Shown here: positions 17,629 through 25,979 of the stretch, in pieces
How positions within the stretch are numbered: position 1 is the stretch's first letter
Layout: each line of letters begins with the position of its first letter
NCBI GenBank assembly: GCA_045629585.1
Contig: JAZQRM010000056.1
Location: 30,900-94,899, forward strand
Direction of reading: 5' to 3'
Length of the DNA: 64,000 nt
Source: Taishania sp045629585
Lineage (GTDB): Bacteria; Bacteroidota; Bacteroidia; Flavobacteriales_D; Crocinitomicaceae
The notes under the pieces: model-generated
The model's input: the letters and a program-made list of their open reading frames with translations, nothing else
Databases searched by the model: none
What the model was told of the DNA's origin: nothing
Position numbers and translations under genes: made by a program

Positions 17629-18803
17629 TGAAAATTTTAATCACTGGATACGGAGCAATAAGTGCACTTGGAGAAAATGTACCTGCTCATCTTGACGCAT
17701 TACTGCACGGAAGAACAGCTATAAAAGCAGGTGCGCGTGACTATTCAAAAGCTTTTCTTGTCGGTGAAGTACCTGGATTAAAAAAAGAATTAATTGAAAA
17801 ACATAAACTTTCAGTGAGCGGATCACGAACCACAATCTTGGGCGCGATCGCAGCTAAAGAAGCTTTTCAAAATCATAAAATAGATTCCGATATTCGTACA
17901 GGAATAATTTCTGGAACATCCGTCGGAGGAATGGACTTATCGGAAGTTATTTACCGCGACATGTTGGTCGATTCTAAATCAAATATTAAACTATTCCAGA
18001 ACCATCCGAGCGGAGATTCAACGGAACAAATCGCACGTGAATTAGGAATTATCGGATTTCAAAACACCATTTCGACAGCGTGTTCATCAGCCGCAAATGC
18101 AATAATCATGGGCGCACGAATGATTCAAAATGGTATTTTGGATCGCGTTGTCGTAGGAGGAACAGATGCATTATCAGAGTTCACCATCAATGGATTTCGC
18201 TCGCTAATGATTTTTGACAATGAATGGTGTAAACCGTTTGACCAAAATAGAAACGGCTTAAACCTTGGTGAAGGCGCTGGATACATTGTACTGGAATCAG
18301 AAAAAAGCAATCAACAGTCAAAAGCGCCAATTATTGGCCAACTAAAAGGTTGGGGAACGGCCTCAGATGCTTTTCACCAAACGGCCTCTTCTCCCGAAGG
18401 ATTTGGGGCGCAACTAGCCATAAACGAAGCTTTAAAAAACGCTCAGCTTAAACCTGAAGCAATCGATTATATCAATGCACACGGAACAGCAACGCCTAAT
18501 AATGATTTAACCGAATCAATGGCATTAAAAGGTGTATTTGGAAATTCCGTTCCACCTTTTTCATCTACAAAAGCGCAAACAGGACATACCTTAGCGGCCT
18601 GTGGTGGTATTGAAGCTGTTTTCTGTTTGCTCGCCATTCAAAATAAGGTGCTTTTCCCGAATTTAAATCATAAGGAAAATATTTTCGATACCGATATAAC
18701 ACCAATAAAATCACTTGCCCTAAACCAAACAATTTCAAACGTTTTGAGTAACAGCTTTGGATTTGGCGGTAACAATACCTCTTTAATATTTGCAAAAGCA
18801 TGA
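17628..18803 (+). CDS. Beta-ketoacyl-ACP synthase, pigment locus (third KS, catalytic partner)
   Basis: A 391-residue condensing enzyme with an intact triad: Cys152 (ISTACSSAANA), His285 (NAHGTATPNND) and His320 (STKAQTGHTLAACGG). It ends in NSFGFGGNNTSLIF. Placed directly before a degenerate KS-like gene whose start overlaps its stop, it looks like the KS half of a KS/chain-length-factor pair as in type II polyketide synthases and in ApeO/ApeC. Confidence 0.9.
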   Translation: MKILITGYGAISALGENVPAHLDALLHGRTAIKAGARDYSKAFLVGEVPGLKKELIEKHKLSVSGSRTTILGAIAAKEAFQNHKIDSDIRTGIISGTSVGGMDLSEVIYRDMLVDSKSNIKLFQNHPSGDSTEQIARELGIIGFQNTISTACSSAANAIIMGARMIQNGILDRVVVGGTDALSEFTINGFRSLMIFDNEWCKPFDQNRNGLNLGEGAGYIVLESEKSNQQSKAPIIGQLKGWGTASDAFHQTASSPEGFGAQLAINEALKNAQLKPEAIDYINAHGTATPNNDLTESMALKGVFGNSVPPFSSTKAQTGHTLAACGGIEAVFCLLAIQNKVLFPNLNHKENIFDTDITPIKSLALNQTISNVLSNSFGFGGNNTSLIFAKA

Positions 18804-19696
18804 TTGGGATTGAACATATAGAAAGTATTGGACACCAAGCTTCATTTAAAGTTGAAAATGTGTGGTCGGCTCTTGAACCCTTGCAAACAGAAAGCCTTTT
18901 CATCGCTCCAGAATATAAAAACTATATTCCTACTGGATCTTTACGCCGATTTAGCCACATTCTTCGTTTTTCGATGACCGCCGCTTTGGCTATTCAAGAA
19001 GCAATTGGACAAAAACCCTTTGACGCTATTTCCATCGGAACTGGATTAGGTTGTTTGGTCGATACCGAAAAATTCCTACAACAAGTGGTAAACTCAAAAG
19101 GCGAAACACTTTCCCCTACTTCATTCATTCAATCTACTCATAACACAATTGGTGGCGCAATATCAATGGCTTTGAAAAATCACAGCTATAATATGACTCA
19201 CACTCAAAAATACCTTTCTTTCGAATGGGCACTTTTGGACGCTATGATGAAAATGAACGAAGGCGCACAAAACGTACTCGTCGGTGGTTCGGATGAAAAC
19301 ATTCCTTTCTTGGCCAAATTACAACCCGATCTTATTAAAACAGATTTCCCACTAACGTCTGGAACAACATTTCTAAATCTAGTTCCAGAAAGTGATGTTT
19401 ATCTTAAGGATCTAACGATTTCCTATGGGGACAAAAACCAAGCATTAAACGCATTTTTAGAAAATAATAATCTGACACAAAAAGATATAGACTTAGTGCT
19501 ATATGCCAATAATGGCTTACCCGGAATTGAAAGTATACAATTTTTATCCTACACCGGAAATCACCAATGTAATGTTGGGTTTGCTTTTCATCTAGCTGTA
19601 GATGCAATCCGATTTCAGGGAAATAAAACCATATTGATTATCAATGATCAACAAAAAGTCGGAACAAGTTTTAGCTTAGTGGTAGGGAAAGAATGA
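18800..19696 (+). CDS. Chain-length-factor-like, catalytically degenerate ketosynthase
   Basis: A 298-residue protein that follows the general KS layout (STHNTIGGAISMAL before the active-site region; VLVGGSDE after it) but has no Cys at the nucleophile position: the region reads MTHTQKYLSFEWALLDA. The two His motifs (NAHGT, TGH) are also lost (YANNGLPGIES). Its ATG overlaps the stop of the preceding active KS by 4 nt. By analogy with type II polyketide chain-length factors it should form a heterodimer that sets polyene length. The heterodimer is inferred. Confidence 0.75.
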   Translation: MIGIEHIESIGHQASFKVENVWSALEPLQTESLFIAPEYKNYIPTGSLRRFSHILRFSMTAALAIQEAIGQKPFDAISIGTGLGCLVDTEKFLQQVVNSKGETLSPTSFIQSTHNTIGGAISMALKNHSYNMTHTQKYLSFEWALLDAMMKMNEGAQNVLVGGSDENIPFLAKLQPDLIKTDFPLTSGTTFLNLVPESDVYLKDLTISYGDKNQALNAFLENNNLTQKDIDLVLYANNGLPGIESIQFLSYTGNHQCNVGFAFHLAVDAIRFQGNKTILIINDQQKVGTSFSLVVGKE

Positions 19697-20454
19697 CAAA
19701 ACATCATTGGAATATCATCATTTTGATTGCTTTATTGACCATTGCTCTTGTTTTAAATCAGTCAATAATTAGTTGGGGAATACTTGTCTTTGCACTTTTC
19801 TTTTTTTCCATAAGATTAGCTTTTGGAATTAGTGTCATTAAAAACAATTACTTTTTTAAAGCAATCAATAAGTTAGAGAACAACCAAGTTTTATTGACAT
19901 TTGACGATGGCCCACACCCTGAATACACCTCTACTCTATTAACTCAATTAGAACAGCATCAATTAGGTGCTATCTTCTTTGTGATTGGTGCAAAAGCTGA
20001 AAAATACCCTCAACTGATCGAACAAATTTTAGAAAAAGGACACATCGTTGCCAATCACACTTATAACCATCCGAATACTTTTGCCTTGTTGAATCAAAAA
20101 CAAGTAGAAAAAGAAATAACAATGGGGCAAAACGCTCTGTTACCGTTCAAAGATTCTTCCATCGATTTGTTTAGAACTCCAATTGGTGTGACCAATCCAA
20201 TAATAGCTAGAGCGGTAAAGGCAACGAAGGTTAAAACAATCGGTTGGACATTGCGAACCAAAGATACTGTTAAACAAGACCCTAAAAATTGGCTGACGAT
20301 TATTACAAAAAAAACGAAAGCGAATGATATTGTTCTTTTCCATGATACACAGGAAATGACCGCAACTCATTTGGAGGAGTACATTCGTACTTGTCAGAAT
20401 CGTGGTATTGAATTTGTATCTATTCCCACTTTAAAACAATTATTTCATGCGTAG
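19693..20454 (+). CDS. Membrane-anchored polysaccharide deacetylase (NodB family)
   Basis: A 253-residue protein with one or two N-terminal hydrophobic helices (about residues 7-45) and then a NodB homology domain. Its motif 1 is LLTFDDGPHPEY (general-base Asp and metal Asp), motif 2 is ANHTYNHP (HxxxH-type metal ligands) and motif 3 is FRTPIG. It probably deacetylates an N- or O-acetyl group at the cell envelope. Homologues recur in flexirubin loci, but their exact substrate is unknown to me. It overlaps the neighbours on both sides by 4 to 8 nt. Confidence 0.85.
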   Translation: MTKHHWNIIILIALLTIALVLNQSIISWGILVFALFFFSIRLAFGISVIKNNYFFKAINKLENNQVLLTFDDGPHPEYTSTLLTQLEQHQLGAIFFVIGAKAEKYPQLIEQILEKGHIVANHTYNHPNTFALLNQKQVEKEITMGQNALLPFKDSSIDLFRTPIGVTNPIIARAVKATKVKTIGWTLRTKDTVKQDPKNWLTIITKKTKANDIVLFHDTQEMTATHLEEYIRTCQNRGIEFVSIPTLKQLFHA

Positions 20455-21067
20455 CATTTTACTAATAACAACGCTATTTTTTGCCTTTTTTACTTTCGGA
20501 CAAAGCTTTACAAAGGTAACTAACCCTGAAAACGTTAAGCTTTTCTTAAAAGAAAAACAAAAAGGAATTAAGAGTATTCAAGCCAATTTCACGGAAACAA
20601 CAACGCAACCCATGTTGAAAGAGGCGCAAAATGGCTCGGGACAATTCTGGTTTGCCAAACCGGATAAAATCAGATGGGACAACACAAGTGCAAACGTTTT
20701 AATGCTCATGGATGGGAAACAAACGAAGTTGTACGAGAAGGGAAAGTTAAACACTAATGCGGCAGCACAAAAAATTGGAACAACCATTCAACAAATGATC
20801 GTAGGAATGATTAGTGGTGACTTTCTTGATAATGGAGAATATACCATTATCTATCATCAAAATGCGAGCAATTATAAATTAGAATTGCAACCCAAAAACG
20901 CACGAATGGCAAAAGAAATCAAACAAATGAATTTGATTTTCAACCGTTCAACTGGTTATCTAACAAGTTTGGAAATGGTACAAAAAACAGGAGCTTCCGT
21001 TCAATATACATTTAATGAAATGAAAGTGAATACCAGCATCCCTCCAACAAAATTTATACAACAATAA
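20447..21067 (+). CDS. LolA-family outer-membrane lipoprotein carrier protein, pigment locus
   Basis: The 206-residue protein has a cleavable signal peptide (MRSILLITTLFFAFFTFGQS) and a LolA-like beta fold: LKEKQKGIKSIQANFTETTTQPML, SGQFWFAKPDKIRWD, and a late LEMVQKTGASVQYTFNEMKVN. LolA carries lipoproteins across the periplasm; paralogues in aryl-polyene loci are thought to move the pigment lipid to the outer membrane. It overlaps the deacetylase gene by 8 nt and is the last closely packed gene of the rightward arm. Confidence 0.87.
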   Translation: MRSILLITTLFFAFFTFGQSFTKVTNPENVKLFLKEKQKGIKSIQANFTETTTQPMLKEAQNGSGQFWFAKPDKIRWDNTSANVLMLMDGKQTKLYEKGKLNTNAAAQKIGTTIQQMIVGMISGDFLDNGEYTIIYHQNASNYKLELQPKNARMAKEIKQMNLIFNRSTGYLTSLEMVQKTGASVQYTFNEMKVNTSIPPTKFIQQ

Positions 21068-21108
21068 ATAAACTGAACAAGGTCAATTTATCCCTTATCC
21101 TTAAAATC

Positions 21109-22038
21109 GTGGAAAGAATAAATCAACAAGATAATACCTCAACTACCAACCCAAGAAATGCTTTCATCGCATCTTTATTATCATTAATATTCCCCGGACT
21201 TGGTCAAATCTATAATGGCCAACCAAAAAAGGGAGCTATTTTCTTTACGCTAATTCTCCTACTCCCCATCTTATTCGGTTCGAGTGGAATGACCGCAACA
21301 TTTACCGGTTTTGTGCTGGTGAATGGCATCCTAATAGCACTTCGAGTTTTCATCATCATTGATGCAATCCTCAACGCAAGGAAACAAAAACAATATGTCT
21401 TAAAACAGTATAACAAATGGTATTTCCTACTACTAATTGCCATTGCTATGCTAACCATTCAAATGACTATTGATGTCAAATCCTTTTTAAACATTCAAGC
21501 ATTCAATATTTCCTCCAACGCGAACTATCCAACCCTGCAATTAGGCGATCATATTATGGTTGATACAAAAGCCTATAAAAACACTGCACCGACCTACGGA
21601 GACATCGTAACTTTCACCGCGGCCGATCAACAGACGTATGTATTCCGAGTGGTTGGACTACCTAATGATGAAATTGAAATAATAAATAACACCGTCATCC
21701 TAAACGGGAAACCAAACAAAGAACGATTCATTGAGGAGACCTTATTGGATGAAATACCAATGCTAACATTTGAATCACAACTGCCAAACGGACGTAAACA
21801 TTTAATCTATAAATCGAAAGAGGCAAATGGAAATACACTAACATCAATTGAAAAAGGAATCGTGCCTACCAACTCTTATTTTTTACTGGGTGACAACCGC
21901 GACTTTTCGATGGATAGCAGATACATTGGTCCCATCAATAAAAATAAGATAACGGGACAATTCGTATATAGTTTACGGGGGAAATCGGGTTCAAATAGAA
22001 TGAATCTGGTCTTGTCGTATGGAGAAAACAAGCTGTAA
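21109..22038 (+). CDS. Signal peptidase I (S26) homologue lacking the catalytic Ser and Lys
   Basis: A 309-residue protein with a GTG start. Its first part holds membrane helices (FIASLLSLIFPGLGQIYNG, then IFFTLILLLPILF and further segments to about residue 118). An S26 domain follows: box B reads NANYPTLQLGD, with Ala138 where the nucleophile Ser belongs (SMxPTL). Box D reads YVFRVVGLPND, with Phe179 where the general-base Lys belongs (KRVVGLPGD). Box E, GDNRDFSMDSRY, is intact. It is probably folded but not a protease. A standard enzyme must be encoded elsewhere. It follows LolA by 41 nt. Confidence 0.82.
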   Translation: MERINQQDNTSTTNPRNAFIASLLSLIFPGLGQIYNGQPKKGAIFFTLILLLPILFGSSGMTATFTGFVLVNGILIALRVFIIIDAILNARKQKQYVLKQYNKWYFLLLIAIAMLTIQMTIDVKSFLNIQAFNISSNANYPTLQLGDHIMVDTKAYKNTAPTYGDIVTFTAADQQTYVFRVVGLPNDEIEIINNTVILNGKPNKERFIEETLLDEIPMLTFESQLPNGRKHLIYKSKEANGNTLTSIEKGIVPTNSYFLLGDNRDFSMDSRYIGPINKNKITGQFVYSLRGKSGSNRMNLVLSYGENKL

Positions 22039-22080
22039 AAAATCCCTTATCAAACGAATAGAATAATTGGTACCAAATCA
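22036..22080 (+). repeat. Repeat of the 3' end of the POT transporter gene (copy 1, vestigial)
   Basis: These 45 nt match 23357-23401 without gaps at 38 positions by hand count. In the second copy the segment encodes the last codons of the POT transporter (NSLSNK-stop). Here the equivalent reading is NPLSNE-stop, directly after the signal-peptidase-like stop codon, so it looks like the tail of a lost paralogue. Confidence 0.6.
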
Positions 22081-22167
22081 CACATTGACAAAAACATTAT
22101 ATATTTTTATTAATGTGCTGGAGAAAAAAAATCTAATGCTACCTTGTTTGGATAAACATAAAATACA

Positions 22168-23382
22168 ATGACTAAATTTACTACTAAAAAACATCCGATA
22201 GAAGTCTTCAATTATTCCTTTTCAAAAATGTTGGAAAGAGCATCCTATTATGGTTTGCGTGCTATTCTAGTCCTTTACATTTTCAGTGAATCTGCTAAAA
22301 TGGACAAAAATGAAGCGAGATTACTCTTTGGTATGTTTACAGTAGCATTAGTAGTTACTCCTATAATCGGTGCGCTTTTAGGTGATTTACTTCTTGGGAA
22401 TAAAAAAGCCATATTACTGGGTGGGATCCTTCAATCAATTGGTGCATTTAACTTATGTTTACCTACAACAACTGGTCTTTATACGGGATTATTTTTAATT
22501 GTCTTGGGGAGCGGGTTATATTCACCAAACCTTAACGCAAAATTCGGTAAAATATATTTGAACAAAACAAAATGGATGGATGCTGGATTTTCGATCTTTT
22601 ACCTTGCTGCAAACATCGGTTCGTTTCTAGGTGTATTACTACTCTCCTATGTTGGCGAAACATTTGGTTTCCACTTTGGATTTGTCCTATCCGGCATACT
22701 AATGCTACTTTCCATACTGCCCGTATATCTTTCAAAAGAAACAAACTTAACTAATATTCCACCACTTGTATACGCTTTAAATAAACGTTTTTTAAACATA
22801 ATAATTGCCCTAACAATTGTTGGTATATATTGGAGCCTTTGTGAACTATCATCCACTCAAACCTATCAGATACCATCACGATTACTTGAAATATCGACTT
22901 ATATCGATCCATTTTTTATCACAGCATTAGATTCAAAAGCTCTTGCGATTCCAATTAGTATCATTGCTATTATTTTATGGACTTTTGTCTATTACAGTCC
23001 ATTCTTTAAGTTAGTTTTGGGCTTCATCTTTGGCGCTTTATCCTTTGCTCTTTTGCTAATGATACCCCAGCAACCCACCAATGCATACATCATCATTTAC
23101 TTTATAGCACTGCTATTTCTCGCGATCTCGGAAATACATATTGGTCCCATTATTTTTTCTATTCTAACCAAATATACTAATCCCAAATATCTAGCAATCC
23201 TAATGAGTATTGCAATTTTACCTACTCGTTTATTTACTATTCTGGCAATTACTTTTAATCAACAATTTCAAGTTAATGCGCTATCTTATTTAAAATTTTC
23301 AATCATAACAATGGTGGTAATAGCAATCGGGCTTATTTATTATATAAAATGGAATCTTAAAAATTCCTTATCGAACAAATAG
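22168..23382 (+). CDS. POT/MFS-type peptide transporter
   Basis: A 404-residue integral membrane protein with about 11-12 predicted helices. The N-terminus HPIEVFNYSFSKMLERASYYGLRAILVLYIF corresponds to the conserved E-R-x-x-Y/F-Y-G motif of proton-dependent oligopeptide transporters (ERASYYGLRA). It is somewhat shorter than typical POT proteins (450-500). It should import di- or tripeptides with protons. It stands alone, 129 nt after the signal-peptidase-like gene; a vestigial copy of its 3' end sits in that gap. Confidence 0.85.
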   Translation: MTKFTTKKHPIEVFNYSFSKMLERASYYGLRAILVLYIFSESAKMDKNEARLLFGMFTVALVVTPIIGALLGDLLLGNKKAILLGGILQSIGAFNLCLPTTTGLYTGLFLIVLGSGLYSPNLNAKFGKIYLNKTKWMDAGFSIFYLAANIGSFLGVLLLSYVGETFGFHFGFVLSGILMLLSILPVYLSKETNLTNIPPLVYALNKRFLNIIIALTIVGIYWSLCELSSTQTYQIPSRLLEISTYIDPFFITALDSKALAIPISIIAIILWTFVYYSPFFKLVLGFIFGALSFALLLMIPQQPTNAYIIIYFIALLFLAISEIHIGPIIFSILTKYTNPKYLAILMSIAILPTRLFTILAITFNQQFQVNALSYLKFSIITMVVIAIGLIYYIKWNLKNSLSNK

Positions 23383-23401
23383 AATGATTGGTCCAAAATC
23401 A
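23357..23401 (+). repeat. Repeat at the 3' end of the POT transporter gene (copy 2, functional)
   Basis: Partner of the 45-nt segment at 22036-22080. It covers the last codons, the TAG stop and 19 nt of downstream sequence. Conservation runs past the stop codon, as expected if a whole gene end was duplicated. Confidence 0.6.
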
Positions 23402-23442
23402 ATTTAATAATACCTTTAGCCCGCAACGGAAGAGAAAATAAC

Positions 23443-23940
23443 ATGGAGGAGCTCAATAAAATAGAAGAAATACTTCTAACCAATTTAAAATCCAATTTCA
23501 AGAATAGTAGTGAAGATTCGGAAGCTAGCGACTATTTTGGCTACAATTTTGAAATAAACGATCTCCTTTTTAAATATAGAAAAGCAAAGATTACGCCTAA
23601 AAAAATTGGACAATTTGTGACTTTATGGAAACGAAATACACTAAAACAAACCGAACCTTTTGATGAATCGGATCCATTTGATTTTTACCTCATCGTTACC
23701 GAAGAAATGGAAAAATACGGCTTCTTCTTATTTCCGAAAAATATACTCGTAAAAAGGCAAATACTTTCTACGACTGAAAAAGAAGGAAAAAGAGGATTTA
23801 GAGTATATCCCGCATGGACTAAAGCAGAAAACAAGCAAGCCATTAAAACTCAAATGTGGCAAACATCCTATTTCTTTGACTTTACAGAAAACCACCCAGA
23901 AACCAAGCAACGATTGATCCATTTATTGGGACTAGGGTAA
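23443..23940 (+). CDS. MepB-like protein
   Basis: A 165-residue protein with the layout of the MepB family (named from staphylococcal MepB): YNFEINDLLFKYRKAKITPKKIGQFVTLWKR early, DPFDFYLIV in the middle, then GFFLFPKNILVKRQILS and GKRGFRVYPAWT. No catalytic motif is known for this family, so no function can be given. It has its own 60-nt upstream spacer and reads in the same direction as the POT gene. Confidence 0.8.
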   Translation: MEELNKIEEILLTNLKSNFKNSSEDSEASDYFGYNFEINDLLFKYRKAKITPKKIGQFVTLWKRNTLKQTEPFDESDPFDFYLIVTEEMEKYGFFLFPKNILVKRQILSTTEKEGKRGFRVYPAWTKAENKQAIKTQMWQTSYFFDFTENHPETKQRLIHLLGLG

Positions 23941-24040
23941 TTTAATAAAACTTCCAAAACACTTTTACAAACTTGCTAAAAGTTAATTCTTGAAAACAGC
24001 AAAGCACGAAAACATATTAATCTACTTTGCTGATTTTAAT

Positions 24041-24048
24041 TACTTTTG
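24041..24048 (+). promoter_or_regulatory. Candidate -7 element for the FabZ-like gene
   Basis: TACTTTTG matches TAnnTTTG perfectly and lies 28 nt before the ATG at 24077. The only upstream TTTG (24026-24029) is too close to be a -33 box, so the promoter is only half supported. Confidence 0.4.
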
Positions 24049-24076
24049 TCACTGAAAACAACGATTATAGATTACT

Positions 24077-24451
24077 ATGGCCATTTTGGAAGGATTTTAC
24101 ACTGTCATTTCGACGGAAAAGCACACGGATTTACAAACAGATTTCACCATTGAAATAAATGCAAATCACGCAATTTTTGAAGGTCACTTTCCCAATATGC
24201 CAGTAACTCCAGGCGTAGTTCAATTAGAAATCGCAAAACAACTGATTGCAAAAATGATCGGGCATGAAGTGGTTTTATCCAAAATGTCGGCTTGTAAATA
24301 CACCGCAATATTAAATCCAAACCAAACGCCGACGGTGGTCTTTAAACTGAATTTAACACCAAACGAAGAAGGAATTAAAGCAACCATTATAGTGGAGCAA
24401 GAAACCGTTTTCTCAAAGATAAATGCAACATATACCGAAAAATTGAGTTAG
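24077..24451 (+). CDS. 3-hydroxyacyl-ACP dehydratase (FabZ/ApeI-like)
   Basis: A 124-residue hotdog protein with the catalytic segment FEGHFPNMPVTPGVVQLEIAKQL: the His of GHFP and the Glu of the following helix are both present. It should dehydrate beta-hydroxyacyl-ACP intermediates, creating the double bonds of the polyene. It is separated from the main pigment operon by about 3 kb but is functionally complementary to the His-lacking hotdog protein at 14897. Confidence 0.82.
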   Translation: MAILEGFYTVISTEKHTDLQTDFTIEINANHAIFEGHFPNMPVTPGVVQLEIAKQLIAKMIGHEVVLSKMSACKYTAILNPNQTPTVVFKLNLTPNEEGIKATIIVEQETVFSKINATYTEKLS

Positions 24452-24536
24452 GGATAGCAGCAACGTACCTTGTACGGCGAATAGCCCGACTCCGCAGCGT
24501 AGCAAAGGAGAAACTCCCAAAATAAGATGCTACCCT
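24450..24536. other. Structured, GC-richer intergenic element between convergent genes
   Basis: The 87-nt segment folds on paper into a multi-branch structure. The outer arms are AGGGATAGCA (24450-24459) and TGCTACCCT (24528-24536), pairing with one bulged base. Inside is a perfect CGTAC-ctt-GTACG hairpin (24464-24476) and CTCC/GGAG/CTCC segments that can pair alternatively. It spans the stop codons of the convergent dehydratase and GT2 genes. It may act as a two-way terminator, and it resembles dispersed intergenic repeats I recall from Flavobacterium genomes; that resemblance is from memory only. Confidence 0.5.
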
Positions 24537-25696
24537 AATCGCTCCCTACGGAAAATTTTCAATAAAATATAGGAAATTAAAAAGGTCAAAACGGCCATAA
24601 TCACAGCAAAAACTACCGCTCCAACGCTATAATGTAACACGTTGTTTTTAACCGTTTGCAAGGACAATTCGGTTAATACACCAAAATCTAGAGGCAATCC
24701 AAAAAGTAATTGACCTGTAGCCAAACTTCCTGCCAACACAAAAGGAATCATCGGAGGAATAGAGATATTTGCCGCACCAACAAACAAAACTTTGTTAAGT
24801 CGGAATAAAAAAGCCAGCGGAATACCGATCAACAACTGAAACCCCCAAAGTGGAATAATACCCATAAAAACCCCAAAACCTAACGAAAACGCTTTACGCA
24901 AATTGCTTTCCTGTGGCTTAATCGCTTCTTCTTTGATTTTTTGGAGCGTATCCGTTGTTAATAAACGTTTAGGAATGTAAAACAACAGCGCCAAAGTAAA
25001 TAAAATAGTATTTAGAATCGAAATACGCGTAAAATCCTTACCCGGTCGAAAGTGCGATACACGTTCCTCTGGATCATACTTCACCCGAATGGAAACTGGA
25101 GTAAACTTAATGCCTTTCCAAGCCAAACGAACGATCACCTCAATTTCTAGCTCAAACTTAGTAGTAAAAAGCTTCATCTTCGAAATCGGCGCTAGCGGAT
25201 AAGCTCTAAAACCGGTTTGCGTGTCAGGCAAGGTTATTCCCGTCTCCACCTTAAACCAAAAATTAGAGAACTTATTTCCAAAAGAACTTTTTCCAGGAAC
25301 ACCTTCTTGATTCATATTACGCGAACCCATTATCACATTCCCTGGATGTTCATTTACCGCGTGAACGATTTTTGCTATATCCTCTGGATAATGCTGCCCA
25401 TCCGAATCAATGGTGATCGCATAATCAAATCCTTGTTCAAAAGCGTATTTAAATCCTTTGCGGAGACTCGTACCTTTTCCAGCATTGGGATGATTTGCTA
25501 ATAGATGAATGGAATCGGAATAAGCCGCCAAAATGGCACTGGTTCCATCTGTAGAGCCATCATTGACTACAATTACCCGATCCGCCTCTACAAGAGAAAG
25601 AATGGAATCCAACACCCTTTTCAACGTACGCTCGTTATTGTAAGTGGGCATTAAAATACAGGCATTGATAGTTTTCAGATCGAGCTTTTGGGACAC
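24530..25696 (-). CDS. GT2 glycosyltransferase fused to a DUF2062 membrane domain
   Basis: A 388-residue protein. Residues about 1-230 form a dolichyl-phosphate-mannose-synthase-like GT2 domain: CILMPTYNNERTLKRVLDSI, VVNDGSTDGT, and the metal-binding DSDGQH. The second part, about 275-388, is a DUF2062 domain with membrane helices (LGFGVFMGIIPLWGFQLLIGIPLAFLFRLNK). A GTG start at 25696 is needed to include the first beta strand. The protein is typical of flexirubin/aryl-polyene loci and probably transfers a sugar to a lipid carrier. A good promoter precedes it. Confidence 0.88.
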   Translation of the reverse strand: MSQKLDLKTINACILMPTYNNERTLKRVLDSILSLVEADRVIVVNDGSTDGTSAILAAYSDSIHLLANHPNAGKGTSLRKGFKYAFEQGFDYAITIDSDGQHYPEDIAKIVHAVNEHPGNVIMGSRNMNQEGVPGKSSFGNKFSNFWFKVETGITLPDTQTGFRAYPLAPISKMKLFTTKFELEIEVIVRLAWKGIKFTPVSIRVKYDPEERVSHFRPGKDFTRISILNTILFTLALLFYIPKRLLTTDTLQKIKEEAIKPQESNLRKAFSLGFGVFMGIIPLWGFQLLIGIPLAFLFRLNKVLFVGAANISIPPMIPFVLAGSLATGQLLFGLPLDFGVLTELSLQTVKNNVLHYSVGAVVFAVIMAVLTFLISYILLKIFRRERLG

Positions 25697-25710
25697 GCTT
25701 TTTTTTTATA

Positions 25711-25740
25711 CAAAGATATAAAAGCTATGGGATTTAACAA
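25711..25740 (-). promoter_or_regulatory. Consensus promoter of the GT2-DUF2062 gene
   Basis: On the minus strand TTG (25738-25740), a spacer of exactly 19 nt, then TATCTTTG (25711-25718). This fits the Bacteroidota TTG-N19-TAnnTTTG promoter fully. It implies a very short leader before the GTG start at 25696. Confidence 0.65.
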
Positions 25741-25910
25741 TCGAGATATTCAATAAACACGAGGTCCGTGCAGTAACAAAAAAACGACCGATTAGAGGAT
25801 AAAAAAATACTAATAGAAAAACGAAAACACCTATATAAACTGAAACGATAGTTTGATGCGGAAAAAACACACCTACATAAAATAGAAAGAAAGGCAAACT
25901 AATCGTTAAT

Positions 25911-25918
25911 TAAATTTG
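25911..25918 (+). promoter_or_regulatory. Candidate -7 element for the FG-GAP protein gene
   Basis: TAAATTTG is a full TAnnTTTG match 61 nt upstream of the ATG at 25980. No TTG at suitable distance was found. Confidence 0.35.
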
Positions 25919-25979
25919 GTTGGTTTTTAAATCTTCTAAAGAAAACACAATACGCTAATACAAATCTTTTTATAGAAAA

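Noticed and set aside
21109..22038. Functional leader peptidase LepB
   Set aside because: Both the Ser nucleophile and the general-base Lys are replaced, so a functional assignment would be wrong.
25706..25897. Minus-strand open frame of 63 codons rich in Phe, Tyr and Val, upstream of the GT2 gene
   Set aside because: It contains the consensus promoter of the GT2 gene, and its hydrophobic composition is what AT-rich noncoding DNA gives. No family resemblance was seen.
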